Source: Gibbula magus (lineage: Eukaryota > Mollusca > Gastropoda > Trochida > Trochidae). Taken from it: a DNA stretch of 64,000 nt. Under the pieces are notes generated by a model. It was not told the origin of the DNA and ran no database searches. It saw only the letters and a list, made by a program, of their open reading frames with translations. The stretch's first letter is position 1. Each line of letters begins with the position of its first letter. The position numbers and the translations under genes were made by a program. Location: the NCBI GenBank assembly GCA_936450465.1, contig OW388300.1, forward strand, positions 21,949,232 to 22,013,231, in the 5' to 3' direction. Shown here one piece after another: positions 1 to 12,218 of the stretch.

Positions 1-1021
1 GGAGCGGTTGCTCGCTGTCTGGAGCTTGGAATACGGGCAAACACTTTTCCAGTGGGAGTAAGTAAGAAAGATGAATCAAGAGGCCTTGTCAAGTGATGAA
101 ATAGTTCATTCCTCATAACAGCCAGTCATCGTTCAGCGAAGGTGTAGTCTCCCTAAGGACTTTCAGGACGGCATATTATAATGTGCTTGCTTCCAATTTT
201 AGTAATGACGCATACTAATCTATACCCAAGTATAGCCAGTAAACATAACTTGTATCCTAAAATAACTTGACCCATGTTATCAAAGAGATAATGAGATACA
301 GAGTATCTTACGCTTGTCACAATGGTACATTCAGTGGTCTTCTTTGACATTCGACAAAACAACACATAAGTCATTGATGCGATCGTGAATGAAATTAGAA
401 ACGGAATAATAGTGCAACAGGAAGGTGCTCGAATCAGTTTCGTTGTGCGTTGGCGTGATGATTTCACAGCTTTTCATGTAAAAGTGTTAGATACGAGTTC
501 TTATGAATATTATTGGAGAGACATTAAATATAAAGTGTTACATTATAATATTATGGCACGTTTGTAATTGGACACAAAGAGGCATTACTTCCAATATAAG
601 ACTGTTCGGCTATGTTTCCGGATGTCGTAATCTTTTTGCAATTTGCAGAGTTAATAATAACTTTCTTCAAATAATAATTCGGACAATCCTGGACGGCCGG
701 TTCAAACAATGTTTAATAGCCATAAACTCAGTAAAATACCTTTTGGATATTCAATGAAACGTTGTTTTTTTTTATAGTATTATTAATCTTATTCTTCGCT
801 TTCATTAATTCAGGCAAAGCAATTTAAAACATAAAATATGTCCGCTAGTTTCCAAAGAACGTAAGTGAAGAACCTTCTCACTTCCAATAATGTCACGACA
901 CGTCACTCGTCACTGTAAACATTGTCTGTTTTCTTGCATCTTGAGCTTATTATAGGAAAAAGGAAGTTGAAGTAAAAATTGCACAAAGAGTATAAAGATA
1001 TAGATAAAATCAATAACTTAC
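1..1021. other. left-edge noncoding stretch downstream of gene 1 signal exon
   Basis: No convincing coding exon is seen on either strand. The longest open frame (153-467, minus) has no family resemblance and no fitting splice acceptor. Because genes 2-8 place their main exon 0.7-4 kb downstream of the signal exon, the body of gene 1 may lie here unrecognised or, more likely, beyond the window edge. Confidence 0.4.
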
Positions 1022-1079
1022 CGTAGCTATGAACTGTCCATTGTAGGAGAAACAAGACATAGGGGAGGAACGAATTCAT
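1022..1079 (-). CDS. gene 1 (partial): signal-peptide exon of a secreted protein
   Basis: This 58-nt coding exon starts at an ATG at 1079 and encodes 19 residues plus the first base of a split codon. The peptide (MNSFLPYVLF followed by LLQWTVHSY) has a hydrophobic core typical of a secretion signal. A splice acceptor (gttacag) lies three bases before the ATG, exon edge 1082, and a strong donor GTAAGTTATT follows G at 1022, giving a phase-1 exit like genes 2-8. No downstream exon was found, so the mature protein is unknown and the gene probably runs off the left edge. The match in structure, strand and intron phase makes it a likely eighth cluster member. A chance signal-like open frame cannot be excluded. 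Confidence 0.5.
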
Positions 1080-1082
1080 TTT

Positions 1083-3570
1083 CTGTAACACGTTATCATA
1101 GTACATTTTACAATCATTAACGCTAGAACTACCATACTGTTAATGAAGAAACGTATGTAAAAATATCGATTGTCACGAAAAGTGAGAAACAAGATTGTGG
1201 TATAATTTAAAAACAACGAATGAAAGTTGCAAGAAAATTAATACAAACTTACCCGAGAAAACAATGGGAAACTTGCTCATCGTTTTGAAAACATAAAACA
1301 ATTGTTTACGATACACGTGTTAAATAAAACTGAGGACATCTTAAACAACCCTATGATTTAATGGGTTATTGCAACAGCCACATTGTTGACAAATACAACT
1401 AGAAGGTGTCAACAATATTGTTTATTTACTGTAATAAAAGCCGGTAAACATACCTTTAATCCCAAGTACGCACAGAATGACGATTTACAACGTAACATAT
1501 TCATAAGAATGTGATAAACGATTCAGTATAGTTAACAGGTCTCCATGACAGGCCAGACATTCCTAGTATTGACCCCGGCCCAAATCCAAGTAATTGCCAG
1601 ATTTCGTGTGCTCATTCCTCTTTCAACACCAACAAAGATTCAAAAGCATAGTCCATTGATGAATCAATGAGTTGACCATTCCGACGCGAGTCCTTCACAA
1701 CATGCAATTGGATTAAACAGTAATGCGGTTAAAGAGCCATCGAGTATGTTAATGTTTCTAATGCAACATTTTTGGGAGAAAACATACTTATGATATAAAT
1801 CTTTTATCTGCAACATTACTACAACATTACGAAAATCAAATAAAATTTTGTTTTAAAGACGAATCTGACGTCATATTCACTGAATTCCCATGACTGCATA
1901 AAACGTACTACATACCAACATGCGATTCCGAGGCATGCAGGCTTGTCAATTTCACAATTCGCCATGGCATCACACGTGAAACTCGTTTTTCTCCTGCAAG
2001 CTACCATTGTAACACAATACCGTGACGATTGCTATATTAACATGTTTCTACTTGTCCTGTGAATATACAAACTATGGACAATTTACCTGTTAATGATATA
2101 TTTTAATTTGTTATTGTGATAATACCAGCAAACTATGATAAATATAGTAGGTGTACATTCTCATTGGTTATACAATTCAAGTAAAATACCTAGTAGGATT
2201 AACATCTATTTCAATATATGTAGGGAATACAGACTTAAATTTAATTTTATTTAAGTACTCATAAACTTTGTTTTTCGTTCGTTTTAGGTCGAAAACATCT
2301 GCGAAAAATGTATATATTTTTAATGAATAAATAAGATATATTTTTGGCAATTTCCGATATGTCTATCAACATGCTCGATGGCTCTTTAATGTAATGCTCA
2401 CTCCAACATTACAATTCCAACTATTTATTTAAGAAGTGACGTGGGATCTTAGTCAACTACATGTAGTTTAAATACATCCTATAGATCTTTCAGTAGATGT
2501 GTCTACGTGCGTCTAAATACACATCTCTTATAAATGCTTGGATTCTTAATACATCTGAAAAGTATGATATATTGCAACTGTTCCTTCATTAAAGACATGG
2601 TATTGTAAGTATATCTATAGATATTTATGTGCAATTATGAAATAATGTATATTCCTCGGAAAACGACAATTTATTGCTTACATTTTGAATAGGTTATAAA
2701 CCTGAGTAAAATTCATAGACGGGTGTGATATTAGGCTTTTAGAAGTGGCATACATAAAAGGAATATATTCAGGGGGCGATACTGCTAAAAGAAATACCTG
2801 TCGTTGTTGTTACATTTTAGTATTTAAACATTTTTTTTCATTTTAATAATGATCGAGGTTTAAACTTTATAAGTTGACTTATCATGCTTTTGATTATGAA
2901 CAGTATCCATACATCGTTGTTGATTTTTTAATGATTATTAGTCCCTGTTTTTGTAGACACACAATTAAAAAGTCTTTATCATATCAGCATTCGATTACTT
3001 CATACCTAGCCAATAGAGATCATCACATCGATATTAAACATTACCACATACAGAAAATGCCGGGACATTACGTCTTACGTTATGTAACAGTATGTCAGTA
3101 CAAGAGATCGCAATCTCAACATCAACACAGTGTTGTTCATGAACGATGATATTCGACAGAAATTAGATAAAAAAATATTTATTTTCTTCATTCTATCCAA
3201 GACAAATTACCATATATACAACTCTTACACATCGGTTTCTGTGTCTATCAAATTCAACATCTATTCTACATTCAACATCTATGAATTCAGAAAACAGAAA
3301 GTGAAGTTTTGAATAGCTTCACTTCAAATGTTCCAACCGATCACCAACGTGATGAATAACAGTGACACACGTTCCAGCCACAACACAATCCTGAATGGAC
3401 ATGTCTGGAAACACCCAGAGATTCCAATTGAGGAGACGATACTATATAAACAGGAATTTATACATGAACACTTATTAAAATGGTAACAACGGTATTCAAG
3501 AACATAGTGTCCATTTAAACATGTAGATCCCGTTCAAATCACTTCAGTGAAGTTTGTCTCTAACAATCTT
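1083..3570. other. intergenic stretch between genes 1 and 2
   Basis: Apart from the inverted-repeat element at 1729-2389, no gene is supported. Open frames at 2874-3149 and 3130-3312 (plus) lack codon pattern, domain resemblance or splice context. The 3' UTR of gene 2 should occupy the right end; an AATAAA on the minus strand lies near 3176. Confidence 0.4.
1729..2389. mobile_element. MITE-like element bordered by TTAA (family 1, copy A)
   Basis: The left end reads TTAAAGAGCCATCGAG at 1729 and the right end is its reverse complement, ending in TTAA at 2389. About 24 bases per end match with a few differences. The roughly 660-bp interior carries no transposase. TTAA at both outer edges is the target site used by piggyBac-type transposases, which suggests but does not prove that class. 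A related copy lies at 60369-60801. The small open frame at 1819-2007 is part of this repeat, not a gene. Confidence 0.6.
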
Positions 3571-6033
3571 TCATTTATCAAATAATTCGCCTCCAAAAAC
3601 ATACGAGTTGAAGAAAAGGAAACGGATATAATTCATATACATCTGTCTCCTCTGTTTTTCCCATGAACGTATGTAGTAATCGATCATATGTCCCATTCCA
3701 TAGTTCACACTCGGTGAAGGATAGGTGTAGTGGGTATTAGCTACCCATGCTCGACTGTGACTTTTAACATGCCTTTGGGAATGTCCATAATGTCCATTAG
3801 TTTGTCCATCTAGAACTGAAATCGATGGATGTTGAGATATTTGTCCTTCACTTTCAGATATGTGTTTGGTTGATATATTAAAGTTGGGTGGTTGTAATGT
3901 TGTTTCGAGGACTTGATCTGAGACAGGTGCTGATGTAACCGTTGTCGATTGAAAGAATGAGGTAGATGGTGATGAAGTGGCCTCAGTGTTACTTACTTCA
4001 TCTGTTGTTGTAACCTCCTCTGAATTGTCGAACAGCTGTGTCAAAATCGTCTGTATAGATGATGGTACGCCAAAAGTATCTGAAACGAATATATATTATA
4101 TATGATTGATTTAAACAGTATTTTATTTCCAAATGAGATATAACACACAAGAAAATACGAGAAGTACAATGGAAAAAGGATTAGCAAACAGACTACACTA
4201 GCCTTTGTAAATGCCTCTCCTACATCTCTATATGATACAGTGATACAAACATGTGTCGCCTGTAACGTCAGGTTGTTTTTTTATGTTGAAATAAGGTTAC
4301 GGCACAGACTACATAACACGATATTAAATATATTTATTCGTTATAACATTAAATAACAACGCACTATATGTTACCAGCTTAAGCATAAAGACATAAAGAA
4401 AATAGAGAACAGGAGTTGAAAACAGTTACATATACCCGAGGCTAGCTGTGGCTATTTTACTTCGATGATTCGTGATACATGTATATGTGTCATCAGTAAA
4501 CATTAGGATGAGATTATATTTATCATCCCAAATGATTTCATAATAATTTTTAATGAAATATGTTTATCTCTGAAAACAGCACTGTCATTACATTAAAGGC
4601 ATTCCGAGTTTATTATAGAAACCCGAGATTCCATAACTGACCAACAAGAATAACATAAGTGAGAAGTTCAAATTCTATCAAAAACCTATTTTTATACTTT
4701 AACTAAGATATTGACAAAAACTTTCTACTCCCCAGCGTACGTGATATACAGACACTCTTGCCCATGGGCTGGCCCATTGGAAAATTCGCCCATTGGCCGG
4801 CCCATGAGAGGCTGTTCAAATTGGTGTTACACAAAAATTATTGGGCCAGGTTTCCCATGGGCCGGATTTCCCATGGGCCAATGTTGGTGAAATGTTGACT
4901 TTGGAAAACATATAATGTTTGTGAAATGTTGACTTTGGAAATATTTATTGACTTTGGTGGAAGTGTTACTTTGATAAAATATTGACTTTGGTGACATGTA
5001 GACTTTTAGTATATATTTTGAGTTATATAAATTGTCGACTTATACATTATTCATTTAGTGAAGTGTTGTGTAGTTTAAGTTTACATAAAATAAAATATTT
5101 AAGGAGAGGGGTTCAACTTGGTTGGTCCATCAAATGTACATGCACAAATCTTTCTGGATCCTCGCTAGTAAAGTAGATATATGTATAAACGTTTATATCG
5201 AGTAAACACACATTGTGTTAAGTGTAATTCAGCGTTGTGTAAAGTTCTTTATCATCCAAAACTGGTTCCCACAGTAGATATCGCTTGTGTGAGATCAAAC
5301 GATATCTACAAGCGATATCTACAATGTAGATATCGCAACAATCAAATCGTCACAATCATATTACATCATCAGCTAATGACATCACAAGGCTTTGACATCA
5401 CTGTGAACACTGCTGACAATGTTATGACGTCACAAAGTTGATGACGTAACAATGCTATGAGGCCACAATGCTGATGACGTCACAATGCTATGACATGGCT
5501 GAGATCACTGCTGAAGTAGTCAAATGGCAGTTTTGTGTTGCAGATATGTTCATTATTTTGCTAATAATTGTTGAAGAATGATTTTGAATGATAGATAAAA
5601 TCTCACCACGTGTCTTCTGATATCAAATATATCAACACTCGTTGATTAAGGTAAAAATATCCTCGGCAAGCCTCGGATATTTGTAACTTTAATCAACTCG
5701 TGTTGATATATTGGATATCAGAAGACACTTGGGTGAGATTCTCTATACAACATTAAAGAATAACACTTTTTGTTTGTAATTGACATAATTTTGAATAATG
5801 ATATTTATTACCGTTACCTCCTTTACATAACATTACATAGCATTGTGATGTTATACGAATGTTGACGTCATAGCATAGTGATTTATTATACAATTACGTA
5901 TATGCAGATACATACAACACACTTTTTAAAACAATCACCATGTGCGTTTTAAAGACATTATCAATTGCAGAAACTTACATATCGATGGTAAGAGAAGATA
6001 TACCAGAATCACTGATTTCCTTTTTAAAACCAT
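3571..6033 (-). CDS. gene 2: secreted Ser/Thr-rich protein, two coding exons (187 aa)
   Basis: The CDS joins 5979-6033 (ATG exon, 55 nt) to 3571-4079 (509 nt, stop at 3571). The acceptor tttcttatctttcag stands two bases before the ATG, the donor is T|GTAAGT, and the downstream acceptor is cgtttcag. The junction is phase 1 and the 564-nt total stays in frame. Residues 1-22 form a signal peptide (MVLKRKSVIL...). Residues 37-80 are Ser/Thr-rich and suit O-glycosylation; N86-I-S is an N-glycosylation site; 113-128 is His-rich. An aromatic/basic C-terminal segment carries GHMIDYYI at 148-155, matching an octapeptide in genes 3, 4, 5, 7 and 8, and ends in an acidic-Leu-Phe-Asp tail. Family unrecognised; an extracellular role is inferred from the signal peptide. 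A hairpin repeat and tandem repeats lie in the intron. Confidence 0.75.
4742..5000. repeat. CCCATGGGCC-rich block and 'tgttgactttgg' tandem repeats in gene 2 intron
   Basis: From about 4762 to 4882 the palindromic word cccatgggcc or a close variant recurs several times in both orientations, in otherwise AT-rich DNA. From about 4887 to 5000 a short unit around tgttgactttgg recurs with spacing of roughly 25-35 bases. Both lie in the intron of gene 2. Confidence 0.6.
5277..5500. repeat. palindromic gatatc cluster followed by TGACGTCA-type repeats
   Basis: Around 5277-5336 the word gatatcgcttgt and its reverse complement alternate, giving overlapping palindromes. From about 5375 to 5497 a degenerate repeat of roughly 20-40 bases carries TGACGTCA or near variants (5423, 5475 and others) next to 'caatgct'. 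TGACGTCA is the CRE/ATF site consensus, but here it is part of a repeat unit, so a regulatory role is unproven. Confidence 0.5.
5599..5740. mobile_element. near-perfect hairpin (foldback) repeat in gene 2 intron
   Basis: The left arm begins aatctcacc and the right arm ends ggtgagatt. The arms, about 65-70 bases each, are reverse complements with only a few mismatches and almost no loop, centred near 5670 (cctcggcaagcctcgg). There is no coding content. This is typical of a foldback or short inverted-repeat element. Confidence 0.7.
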
Positions 6034-6039
6034 TTCTGA

Positions 6040-8774
6040 AAGATAAGAAAGCAAAATTATTATCGTAATCATAAATGAAGAAAGTAAACAGTTTCTATAT
6101 ATATAAATATATCCTGTATTTGTATATGCATGTAATAAAACATGACATCATTTTCCAAGCGATCATTGTGTTGTTACTAATTTATTAATAATGTACAAAC
6201 AGGGGCTAAAGTAATGCAAAATATGTCACATGAATTTTTAAAAATTAATTATCTTCCTCAGAAAATATAACGACAGATCGTCAGCAAAATATCATTGTGC
6301 CTTGTCCAATGAATGTCAGTATATCTTATGAAAGTACTTAAACCGTCACAGCGAACCTCTAATTGGTTTCCAGTCTTAAAGGCGCTGTAGCACGTTTTTT
6401 TGCTGAAATAAGTCGATGAAATGTATTTGAAAAATAATGTCAACAACAGTAAAACACCCTTCTCTCTTCGGAAAATCAAGTTGCAAATGAGTGTACATGG
6501 TTCCGTAAAGCCATGGGAATTGTTTTTGTCATTCGAATATAATAAAATGTGTTCACAATAAAATGGCCGCCATGCAATTTTGGCTTTATACGCAACACCG
6601 TTATTACCACTACGGATCATTGGTTTGTGTAATAAGATGTTTTACCCACTAAAGTAAATATAAATGACATAAACAATCATTATGAATGAGAAATTTGAAA
6701 AAATAAAATTTGCAAAAAACGTGCTACAGCGCCTTTAAAACACAAATATTTTAGACTATAATAAAGTAGATAGAAAACTAACCTTTTGTTTGGCAACATA
6801 ACCAAGGGAGGGGCACCTGTTGTAGAACGTTAGGTTTCCTATCCAGTATTCGAGGAACATGATAGGGGGTCAACAGGGTGGCAAACTCTGCCCTTAGCTT
6901 TTCCTTGCCACCACCATACGAACTTAACACGTGAATAGATCCTTCAAACTGTCATAATGTCAGGACAGCAGCTGTATAAGTTTGAACATCTCTTGATAGA
7001 GAGTGATAGAGCACCTTGCAGACTTACAATTGTCATAAATACAATTTAGAATATATTTGTAAAATGTAAAAATAATCTACTTTTTAAAATATCTCATGAC
7101 ATCATCATGAAAACCCAAACTCAGTATGTTGGTATTTCATGTACATACATATTTTTCAGTACATATATAAATGGTTAAGCTTTTTGTGTACTCAACAAAG
7201 AACGTTGTTTAGTTTAGTTACAAATAACTTACTGCACTTACATAGTCACCATTTAATACCGCCGACTGGCTATTGCTTATTTTACAATCAAGTATTTACC
7301 CCTCATCTTTCTAACTAGTATTAATAATCGTCGTCACTGTGTAATCTGTTTATGTATTGCATGCTTTATGATTGAGTTCCCTCAGAAGCCTGATAATGGG
7401 GTCTTAGCTTTAAGTATTATTGTGACCCATCTTGGTATTCACTACAATCCACAATCCACCTGCTGAAAGAGTAAGCATATACATATAACCCGAAACATCG
7501 TATATGTTCACAATAAACAAAGTGTCATCTAGAAATGCACGCATTTATATAGGCTCGTGTAGCCTGTTTGCTAATCTGTTTTTCCAATTTAACTCCTCAT
7601 ATTTCATGTACGTTCTATGTTATCTGAAAATAAAAATACTGTTTAAATCGAAATGCACTTCGTCTTACAATCCTCAAGCTGTGGCCATATACGGCACGTG
7701 CTACAGCAGGATGTGTTGATGAATCTGTCCTATATGAACAAATACCTGGCTTGAATTTCCATATTTCTGTACAAGATCGATCAGTGTCATTGCTACGTGA
7801 TACGATGTATCCGTGTGAGAACGAAAACCGTTAATATACTATGCTTATGAAACTTCATTAAAAATTGTTTTATATAGTCCTGCGTACATCTAAATGTGTA
7901 CTTTATTTATTTGGCAGTCAAAAGTGCACTAATAACGAAGCTTTGTTATTGAATACTTCTAACAAATCATAATAAAAACATTGAAATACATGTACACCCA
8001 ATAGCAAAAGAAACTTTGCATCTCAGTTGATTTTATCATATGTATGTTTTTCAATTACAAATATTTCAAGTTTTGGACATCGTACACTAAAACTGAAAAG
8101 TAATGGCGTATTGTCATCAGTCAAATATTTTTTCAGAAGTTTTAATTTATTTTTACAAAAAATGAAATTTAAAAAAAATTAAAAAATTAAACTTTTAATT
8201 TTGACAAGACACACATGTTAAGCGACTAACGCACTACTGAAACAGTTTCTGATGTTAAAAGTCCGTTGATATTACCCATTAGCAAAGACCACCGAGTACG
8301 AGACCACCACCGAATCACAGACGAATTGATCAAACACATTTTGATACCCCTCGTATGTTGATGCGTCCAACTTTTTTATTTAAATAAACTTTTGAAATGA
8401 ATATTTTCATACATCGAATGTAAAATTGAATAATTATTACAATACTTAAAAACCCAAATCCAATCGTTGCCTATTATGTGATTTATTAAGACAAAACGAT
8501 GGGTGCAAAGTTTCTTTTGGTATTGGGTTTAGTTTAGTTTAATTTTCGCTTTATATTCAAACAAAATCTTATCACAAAAATATTCAAATTGTTTATATTT
8601 GTAAAATACACTTAGTCTAGATTCATATGTGATAACCTGTTCAAGAGACAATGTGATATATCTTCTAATTGTATAAGTCACTCCATAAAGGATAGCCATA
8701 ACCTGTTAGTGATCTCAGAGATAATAGAGACAACAACTACTAACAGCATGTGATCATACATTTACATAATTGAC
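6040..8774. other. intergenic stretch between genes 2 and 3
   Basis: Contains the inverted-repeat element at 6376-6738. I could not place a convincing TATA box or first exon for gene 2. Open frames at 6258-6620 and 7504-7719 are repeat-derived or unsupported. An AATAAA on the minus strand near 8481 could end gene 3. Confidence 0.4.
6376..6738. mobile_element. MITE-like element bordered by TTAA (family 2)
   Basis: The ends are TTAAAGGCGCTGTAGCACG and its reverse complement CGTGCTACAGCGCCTTTAA, followed inward by a run of T on one side and A on the other. Total length is about 363 bp with no coding capacity. A diverged partial relative lies at about 11821-11990, sharing the internal 'ttcacaataaaatgg' segment. 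Confidence 0.7.
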
Positions 8775-11296
8775 TTAGAAATCAAACATGTCCTCAAATA
8801 TATCCTGGCTGTAGAAATAATATAATAAGTATCTGGTATTTTTCAAGCGAGAAAGTGCCTTGATATAGTAACGATACTTATTAAAATACACTATATTGAT
8901 AACTGCTTGAGTCTGGTAAAATAGTCTGCTCAGTCCAGTTGGTTGGTGTTCATAAGGAGGGAAGCTCTTACTCCCACCTGAGTAATACCCTCCAACTCCC
9001 CCTCCCCTGGGTCGTTGAGTAGTTGCAGTTTCGTCTGTGTCTGGGTTGGACTTTTCAGTAACCGGAGGAGCAGGAGGGACTGACGTTGATGGAGTTAATG
9101 GATTTAAACTTGTAACCAGAGTAGATGGCGACTGTGTTGATGAGGTAAACGTCGGCACGATATCCTCAGGGTCCTTAGCATCATTGAAGTCAATCACACC
9201 CGTATCAGTTAGTCTTCCTCCCGCTGTCTTTACATGACCTGTAAATGTATGTATGTCATCACTTTCTGTGTGATTTCGTAAAGTAAGATTTCGCGAGTAA
9301 CATTTAAAAAAATGATTTGACCAATGGTCTGGTTTACTCATTGTTCATTTAGAGTTGACTAACCTTTTTTATGATTCGCATATCTATAACCTGACGTGCA
9401 AACAAAACGTCCCTAATGTTCAATACACCAATAACGCTATACAGTGAAGTGCCTAGGTAGAGACCGCTTAACTAAAACAAACCTGAGAAGTATACACTTT
9501 TCTTTTGTCACTATTTGTGTCCGGTTAACTAAATCATACAACTGTCATCTTATATTCTGCTATATACATGTACATGGTTATCACATGAAGGTTTTCAGAA
9601 GTTTGGATAAGTGAAATACGCGATAAGTAAACATTTTGACGAGACCCTTGTTATTTTACTTATCAGGTTGCCACTGTAGTTTTAAACGGTTGATATACAA
9701 AACACTCTACACTCTACTGGTTGGTGTATCGATGTTAACCCAAGGCGTCTTGATGTCCTACAAAAGGCAAAACTCAAAATTACTTTAGATGAGACCCGCT
9801 CAACGTATGTATTTGAAACCCGCGTGTTGTACAGCACATTGGCTAACTTCACCGTTAGAAGGGGTACTCGAGATCAATATATCACAAAAGTATTCTACCA
9901 TCAATATCTTGAACAATATCCAACAGTTGACATCAGTTTATCCTTCCCAAAGTGAATATCTATTATACCATTTATATCACAATCTATCAATTGGAGAGCA
10001 CACCACGATGTGATAGAACTTATAAATGATGTCAACCTATATACGATTGCTATTGAATTTCATTATTATGTCTGCAAGATGTAGTTAAATTACCCTCAAT
10101 CAGTGACTAATTTGTACGAAAGGTATCAGCTCTTACGAGTAATAGTTAGAATAATTACAGTCATCTTTTATTATATTTTGTATTTATATATATAAATCCA
10201 GCTGCTGAATACATATTGTTCCTTCTCCATGTATCCAATGTTGTATTCTATTGAACCAGTTGGGTTGGTTATCATACTACAGTTGCATACATAAACTGGC
10301 ATCAAACAGACACGTCACATCGTCTTCAAAGGAGAAAACAAATACTGCTGCCGGAGAAAGGCGATTTTGAATGTATTTGTTAGGCAGATATCTTGTAAAG
10401 TTCTCACAGTTTCAATCATAAGAGTATGGTACCTGTGATTTTCTTTTCAAAATGTATTTTGGTCATAATTTGTGGTAATGAAGATAAAACTTATAAAGCT
10501 ATGCTTGGACTTTACACTGTTGACGCATCATTACAGTAAGACGACATAAATCAAGCCAAAAAGTCATTTTAAACTCTCCTATTTCGTCTAGATAAGGACA
10601 ATCAAAACCAACGATTTCTTAAAAGGTCGGTTTTCAGAAACATGAACAGAAAATATTTTTTTAAAATTCAAATTAATATAAGTTGGCTTCTGCAGGTGTA
10701 ACTCTACTTCAGCGTCACTCATTGAAATATCCCGTATATGTACGGTGACGTTTCTTATGCACGTGAAATTACATGTATTCCCGTGAATGTTAATGTTAAT
10801 GTTAAAGCTTAATTTTAACATTTTGGTCTTTCAAACGCATGCTTTATTACATCTCGTGTACACATCAAACCATATTTCAAGTGTCGTACCACACGGAAAT
10901 CTAATCTGATGTTGACTTTTTTTTTTTTACATCTGTTTAAATCTCGAATAAACTAATTAATATAAAAGATTTCCTTTTTACTATTTGCGATAAACATGTA
11001 CTTTGACACTATGGTGTAAACTGAATACTGACTAACGTTACAATCATATTTTATCAGTACTGACAAGTTCCACATTATCATCCTGACTTTATAAAACAAC
11101 CAGGAACTTGCAACCTATTGAGAATGACAGGATTTTACAAAATCAATCTCACTCAGCGAGATAAGCATGGCCATTTGAACGGTGAACTTCTGTAAACTAA
11201 AATCATGAAATACAATTAATGTTAGTACTTACTGATCTGTATTACTATCAATGACATTAAGATCCACTTCATCAACCCTCCGTGTAATTTGCACAT
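8775..11296 (-). CDS. gene 3: secreted Thr/Pro- and Tyr-rich protein, two coding exons (175 aa)
   Basis: The CDS joins 11233-11296 (64 nt) to 8775-9238 (464 nt). The donor is A|GTAAGTAC and the acceptor is catttacag. The junction is phase 1 and the 528-nt total is in frame. The signal peptide covers roughly residues 1-22 (MCKLHGGLMKWILM...). A Thr/Ser/Pro-rich linker spans about 50-105, followed by a Gly-rich patch (GGGVGGYYSGGS). The C-terminal 50 residues are rich in Tyr and Phe, carry the shared octapeptide as QAVINIVY (132-139), and end in FEDMFDF. The order, signal then Ser/Thr linker then aromatic tail, matches genes 2 and 4. Function is unrecognised; an extracellular structural or adhesive role is a guess from composition. 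The single-exon frame extending to 9341 is intron read-through. Confidence 0.75.
10330..10760. repeat. dispersed repeat, copy A (inside gene 3 intron)
   Basis: Segments such as 'aaatactgctgccggagaaa' and 'ggtgacgtttctt' match, in the same order and orientation, a stretch at about 18120-18500, with divergence and indels. No coding function is apparent. The open frame at 10588-10821 (minus) lies in this repeat. Confidence 0.45.
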
Positions 11297-11820
11297 ATTT
11301 GACACTTGTTTAGTCAGAGTTTAAGAGCTTAAGATATACAACGGTCTTGTAGTATTTATTCCTGGGAAGATTTAGCATTCTTCATGAACCGTTTATCATA
11401 CTGTTAAGGAAATAAACACACCAATGAATCACGGAGAATGATATTCTATCAAGGTGTTTGTTGGTGAAACAATTTACACCCGAATACAAGGTCAATTATC
11501 CTGTAAACGTGATGGGACTTCACAAAGAGGTAACAAAGACTGTGTTGGTGAAGCAACATACCTTTCCCATGATATTAAAACTTTTCTTGGCTATTTCAAA
11601 GTGTGACAATTGCCAGAGGATATAGCTGTTGTAAAATAACATTGGAAAATAATAATGTACTCATGATGTTTGAATTCATGATACTGATCGAGCATTTTAA
11701 TGTGAACACATTAAACTGCCCGCTCGATGGTAATTGGACCGAATCATGTATACATGTTTAGAACTCTCTCGTTGATTCAGGGGTATTATTTAGCCATTGG
11801 TGACACATATTTACGATACG

Positions 11821-11990
11821 AACGGCATGCTACAGCGCTTTTAAGTAACACGAATCCATTTTTCTACCTAGAATTATTTTCAGGTATTCACAATAAAATG
11901 GTCGCCAACAGAATTTTATGTTACACAGTTGACTACAGATAATCGGTCATGTAATGAGATGTTTGGTCGTCTAATGTAAATATATTCTGC
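11821..11990. mobile_element. partial relative of MITE family 2
   Basis: Carries 'gcatgctacagcgctttta', close to the terminal repeat of the element at 6376-6738, then an interior sharing 'ttcacaataaaatgg' and flanking words with that element. It ends where a family-3 element begins at 11991, so it may have been interrupted or truncated. Confidence 0.45.
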
Positions 11991-12218
11991 TTAAAGGGAC
12001 ACCTCGTCGAGAATAAAAATCAGATCATGTGAATCTACCTATGCTGATTAACATGTCTGCTAACAAGTCACAGACACCGAATTTCAGACAATTGACGTAA
12101 TTGGTAATAATAACTACTGCATGTAGACAGTGAAGTGAAGCGTAAAAGCAGACACTCTAATCAGTTTAGTGAGATAAAGATGAGACTCATTCTTATCCTC
12201 GGCGCGGTGTCCCTTTAA
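11991..12218. mobile_element. MITE-like element bordered by TTAA (family 3)
   Basis: The left end is TTAAAGGGACACCTCGTCGA and the right end ends ggtgtccctttaa at 12218. The roughly 30-base arms are imperfect reverse complements. Length is about 228 bp with no coding content. TTAA borders it on both sides, as for families 1 and 2. Confidence 0.7.

Noticed and set aside
153..467. 104-codon minus frame with hydrophobic segments at the left edge
   Set aside because: Considered as the body of gene 1 or a membrane protein fragment, but there is no suitable acceptor and no family resemblance.
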